From an uncultured Anaerolineales bacterium (GTDB taxonomy: Bacteria > Chloroflexota > Anaerolineae > Anaerolineales > Villigracilaceae), in contig CALLJA010000525.1 in the NCBI GenBank assembly GCA_938008865.1, forward strand, positions 1-8,331: a DNA stretch of 8,331 bases, read 5' to 3'. Numbering within the stretch: the stretch's first letter is position 1; every line of letters begins with the position of its first letter. Position numbers and translations under genes: made by a program. Shown here one piece after another: positions 6,093 to 8,331 of the stretch. A model generated the notes under the pieces. That model ran no database searches, was not told where the DNA came from, and worked only from the letters and a program-made list of their open reading frames with translations.

Positions 6093-8331
6093 ATGCAAAA
6101 ACAATCTCTGACAGGCGCCTGGCAGTTTCGCCAGGCAGGCGCTCAGGACTGGCTGCCCGCCCAGGTCCCGGGCGGCGTCCACACTGACCTGCTGGCCCTG
6201 GGCCGCATCCCCGACCCGTTCGTAGCCGACAATGAGCTCAAGGTCATGTGGGTGGCCGAAACGGACTGGGAATACCGCCGTTCCTTCAATGTGGACAAGG
6301 ACTTGCTGGCCCAGGATAACGTCACCCTCGTCTGTGACGGGCTCGACACCCTGGCCGACGTTTATCTCAACGGCGAGTTCCTCGGCCATGCCGACAATAT
6401 GTTCCGCTGTTGGGAATGGGATGTGAAAGACCTGCTGCACCCAGGCGAGAACGAGATCAGCATCTACTTCGGTTCGCCCGTGCGTTTCATCACCGCCAAA
6501 CACGCGCAGCTTCCGCTCCCGGGCGGCGGCGATATCCCTGGCGGGCCGCACCTGCGCAAGGCGCCCTGTCACTGGGGCTGGGACTGGGGTCCCAAGCTGC
6601 CGCCCGTCGGCGTGTGGAAGGACATTCGGCTGGAAGGCTACGCCGTCCGCTTCGAGGATGTCCACGTGCGGCAAAGCCTCGACGAGACGTCGGCTACCGT
6701 CAGCGCGGATATCACCGTCGAAACAGAAGGCTGGGACGGGATCCAGGCCGTTTTGACGGTCACCAGCCCCGAGGGCGAAACGTTCCAAACCGAAGAGAGC
6801 CTGCTCACCCTGATCGAGGGTGATCCCTCCTTCGCAAATCTTTCGGTCCAGATCCCCAATCCGCAGCTGTGGTGGCCAAATGGCTATGGCGCCCAGCCGC
6901 TTTACAAGGTCGAGGTCGTGTTGCAGGACGGGAAGGACATTCTCGACCGTCGAACTTACAAGATCGGCCTGCGCACGGTGGAACTCAGCCAGGAACTGGA
7001 CCAATGGGGCAAGGAATTTGCCTTCTACGTCAACGGCGTGCGGCTGTTCGCCAAGGGCGCGGACTGGATTCCCACCGACTCGCTGCCGACGCGCATCACC
7101 GAGTCGATGCTGGAGGGTCTGCTCCAGAGCGCGGTGGACGCCAACATGAACATGCTGCGCGTCTGGGGCGGCGGCTACTACCCCGAGGACATGTTCTACG
7201 ACCTATGCGACCGCCTCGGTCTGCTGGTCTGGCAGGACTTCATGTTTGCCTGCGGCATCTACCCCGCCGATGCGGACTTCTTCGAGAACGTGCGCATTGA
7301 GGCCGTTGAGAACATCCGCCGCTTGCGCCATCATACCGCGCTGGCCATCTGGTGCGGCAACAACGAAATGGAACAGGGCTGGTGCGATTGGGGCTGGAAC
7401 AAGCCCGAAGACCCGCTCAACCAGCGCCTCAAAGACGGCTACGACCGCATGTTCCACCACATGCTGCCCGAACTGCTCGAGATCGAAGACCCCGACCATC
7501 CCTACTGGCCCAGCTCGGCCTCGGCGAACACCCCCTTCGAGGGCGCCAATAACCAGGTCCAGGGTGACTGCCACTACTGGGACGTGTGGCACGGGCGCAA
7601 GCCGTTCACGGCTTACCGCACGCAGTTTCCGCGTTTCATGAGCGAGTTCGGCTTCCAGGCGTTGCCGCCGCTCAAGACCATCGCCACCTACGCCGACCCC
7701 GCCGACTGGAACATGACCTCCTACATCATGGAGCATCACCAGCGCAGCGGCTCGGGCAATGGCCTGATGATCGCGCAGATGACCGACACCTTCCGCATGC
7801 CCAGGCACTTCCCATCGCTCGTGTACCTGAGCCTGATCCTGCAGGCCGAGGGCATCCGCTACGGCGTGGAACACTGGCGTCGCAACCGTAACCGTGTCAG
7901 CGGCACGCTGATCTGGCAGCTCAACGACTGTTGGCCTGTGGCTTCGTGGGCCAGCCTTGATTACTTCGGGCGCTGGAAGGCGCTGCACTATGCGGCCAAA
8001 CGCTTCTACGCCCCGCTGCTGCTCTCGGTGGCGGACTACGGCAAGACGATGAAGATCCACGTCACCAGCGACCTGGTCGAGCCCGTCGACGTGCAAATCC
8101 GCTGGCGGCTGGAAACCCTGGATGGCAAGGCCCTGCAAAAGGGCGAGCAGGTCATCCGCGCGGAGGCGCTGGCCGACACGTTGGTCAGCACGCACGACTT
8201 CTCGACCCAGGTATCCGCCGACAACCAGCGCAGCGTGGTGTTCGTGGCCGAGATGTGGCGTGACGGTCAACTGGCCGCGACCAGCGTCACACCGTTCGTG
8301 GCGAACAAACACCTCGAACTGCGCAAGCCTG
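6093..8331 (+). CDS. Glycoside hydrolase family 2 beta-mannosidase, 3'-truncated
   Basis: This enzyme should release beta-linked mannose from the non-reducing end of manno-oligosaccharides or N-glycan cores by a retaining mechanism. The visible 746 residues lack roughly 80-110 at the C-terminus. MQKQSLTGAWQF begins directly with the sugar-binding jelly-roll domain and has no signal peptide, so the enzyme is cytoplasmic. This domain (about 1-180) contains DTLADVYLNG and the mannosidase-type HWGWDWGPKLPP (160-171). An Ig-like domain (about 185-290) precedes the TIM barrel with LRVWGGGYYPED, the probable acid/base Glu425 in CGNNE and the nucleophile Glu518 in FMSEFGFQ. Their spacing of 93 agrees with characterised GH2 mannosidases. 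WQLNDCWPVASW (608-619) and YFGRWKALHY are strongly mannosidase-like and argue against beta-galactosidase or glucuronidase. The start is supported by AAGGA (6082-6086), 6 nt upstream. Its expression relative to the importer depends on the terminator just before it. Confidence 0.95.
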   Translation, partial: MQKQSLTGAWQFRQAGAQDWLPAQVPGGVHTDLLALGRIPDPFVADNELKVMWVAETDWEYRRSFNVDKDLLAQDNVTLVCDGLDTLADVYLNGEFLGHADNMFRCWEWDVKDLLHPGENEISIYFGSPVRFITAKHAQLPLPGGGDIPGGPHLRKAPCHWGWDWGPKLPPVGVWKDIRLEGYAVRFEDVHVRQSLDETSATVSADITVETEGWDGIQAVLTVTSPEGETFQTEESLLTLIEGDPSFANLSVQIPNPQLWWPNGYGAQPLYKVEVVLQDGKDILDRRTYKIGLRTVELSQELDQWGKEFAFYVNGVRLFAKGADWIPTDSLPTRITESMLEGLLQSAVDANMNMLRVWGGGYYPEDMFYDLCDRLGLLVWQDFMFACGIYPADADFFENVRIEAVENIRRLRHHTALAIWCGNNEMEQGWCDWGWNKPEDPLNQRLKDGYDRMFHHMLPELLEIEDPDHPYWPSSASANTPFEGANNQVQGDCHYWDVWHGRKPFTAYRTQFPRFMSEFGFQALPPLKTIATYADPADWNMTSYIMEHHQRSGSGNGLMIAQMTDTFRMPRHFPSLVYLSLILQAEGIRYGVEHWRRNRNRVSGTLIWQLNDCWPVASWASLDYFGRWKALHYAAKRFYAPLLLSVADYGKTMKIHVTSDLVEPVDVQIRWRLETLDGKALQKGEQVIRAEALADTLVSTHDFSTQVSADNQRSVVFVAEMWRDGQLAATSVTPFVANKHLELRKP

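Noticed and set aside
6005..6187. Small 60-codon + strand frame starting at 6005
   Set aside because: It crosses the terminator and the mannosidase start in another frame, with an Arg-rich meaningless translation and no good SD.
6072..7004. 310-codon minus-strand open frame opposite the mannosidase N-terminus
   Set aside because: It is the antisense shadow of the GH2 domain coding sequence and would run into the reverse of the terminator without its own signals.
7203..8312. Long open frame (369 codons) on the minus strand opposite the mannosidase
   Set aside because: It lies opposite a clear GH2 gene, shows low-complexity Val/Asp/His/Arg-rich translation and no domain; such antisense frames are expected in GC-rich coding DNA.

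Overview
The window looks like part of a polysaccharide-utilisation locus from a moderately GC-rich (roughly 60% by eye, not counted) bacterium. The best guess is the Chloroflexota, class Anaerolineae. That rests on the Ala/Thr/Pro/Glu-rich lipoprotein linker of the binding protein, on the gene order, and on the pairing of an oligopeptide-type ABC importer with an intracellular glycosidase. It is inference from style, because no marker gene is present.

Layout: all genes lie on the + strand. Positions 1-1812 hold the 3' part of a family-5 extracellular solute-binding lipoprotein (signal peptide and lipobox lie upstream of the window). A 14-bp perfect inverted repeat (1831-1868) fills the gap before the first permease, DppB-like (1893-2897, GTG start). 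Then come the second permease, DppC-like with an enlarged extracytoplasmic loop (2910-4160), a DppD-like ATPase with a four-cysteine C-terminal motif (4171-5196), and a shorter DppF-like ATPase (5186-5998). The last four genes are separated by 12 nt, 10 nt and an 11-nt overlap, so they are almost certainly one transcription unit. A strong intrinsic terminator (6028-6065) follows. Only 27 nt later a GH2 beta-mannosidase begins (6093) and runs off the right edge with about 90% of its length present.

How the genes work together (inference): the binding protein captures an oligosaccharide outside the cell, the two permeases and two ATPases import it, and the mannosidase, which has no signal peptide, releases mannose from the non-reducing end in the cytoplasm. 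Opp/Dpp-family importers that carry beta-manno- and beta-gluco-oligosaccharides are known from Thermotoga, so the automatic label 'peptide transporter' would probably mislead here.

I found no clearly new system. The points most worth a second look are the two RNA hairpins (one between binding protein and permease, one just before the mannosidase), the enlarged extracytoplasmic loop of the second permease, and three gene starts where the first in-frame ATG is not the likely start. No tRNA, rRNA, CRISPR array, insertion sequence or convincing promoter was seen. The regulator and main promoter presumably lie outside the window.
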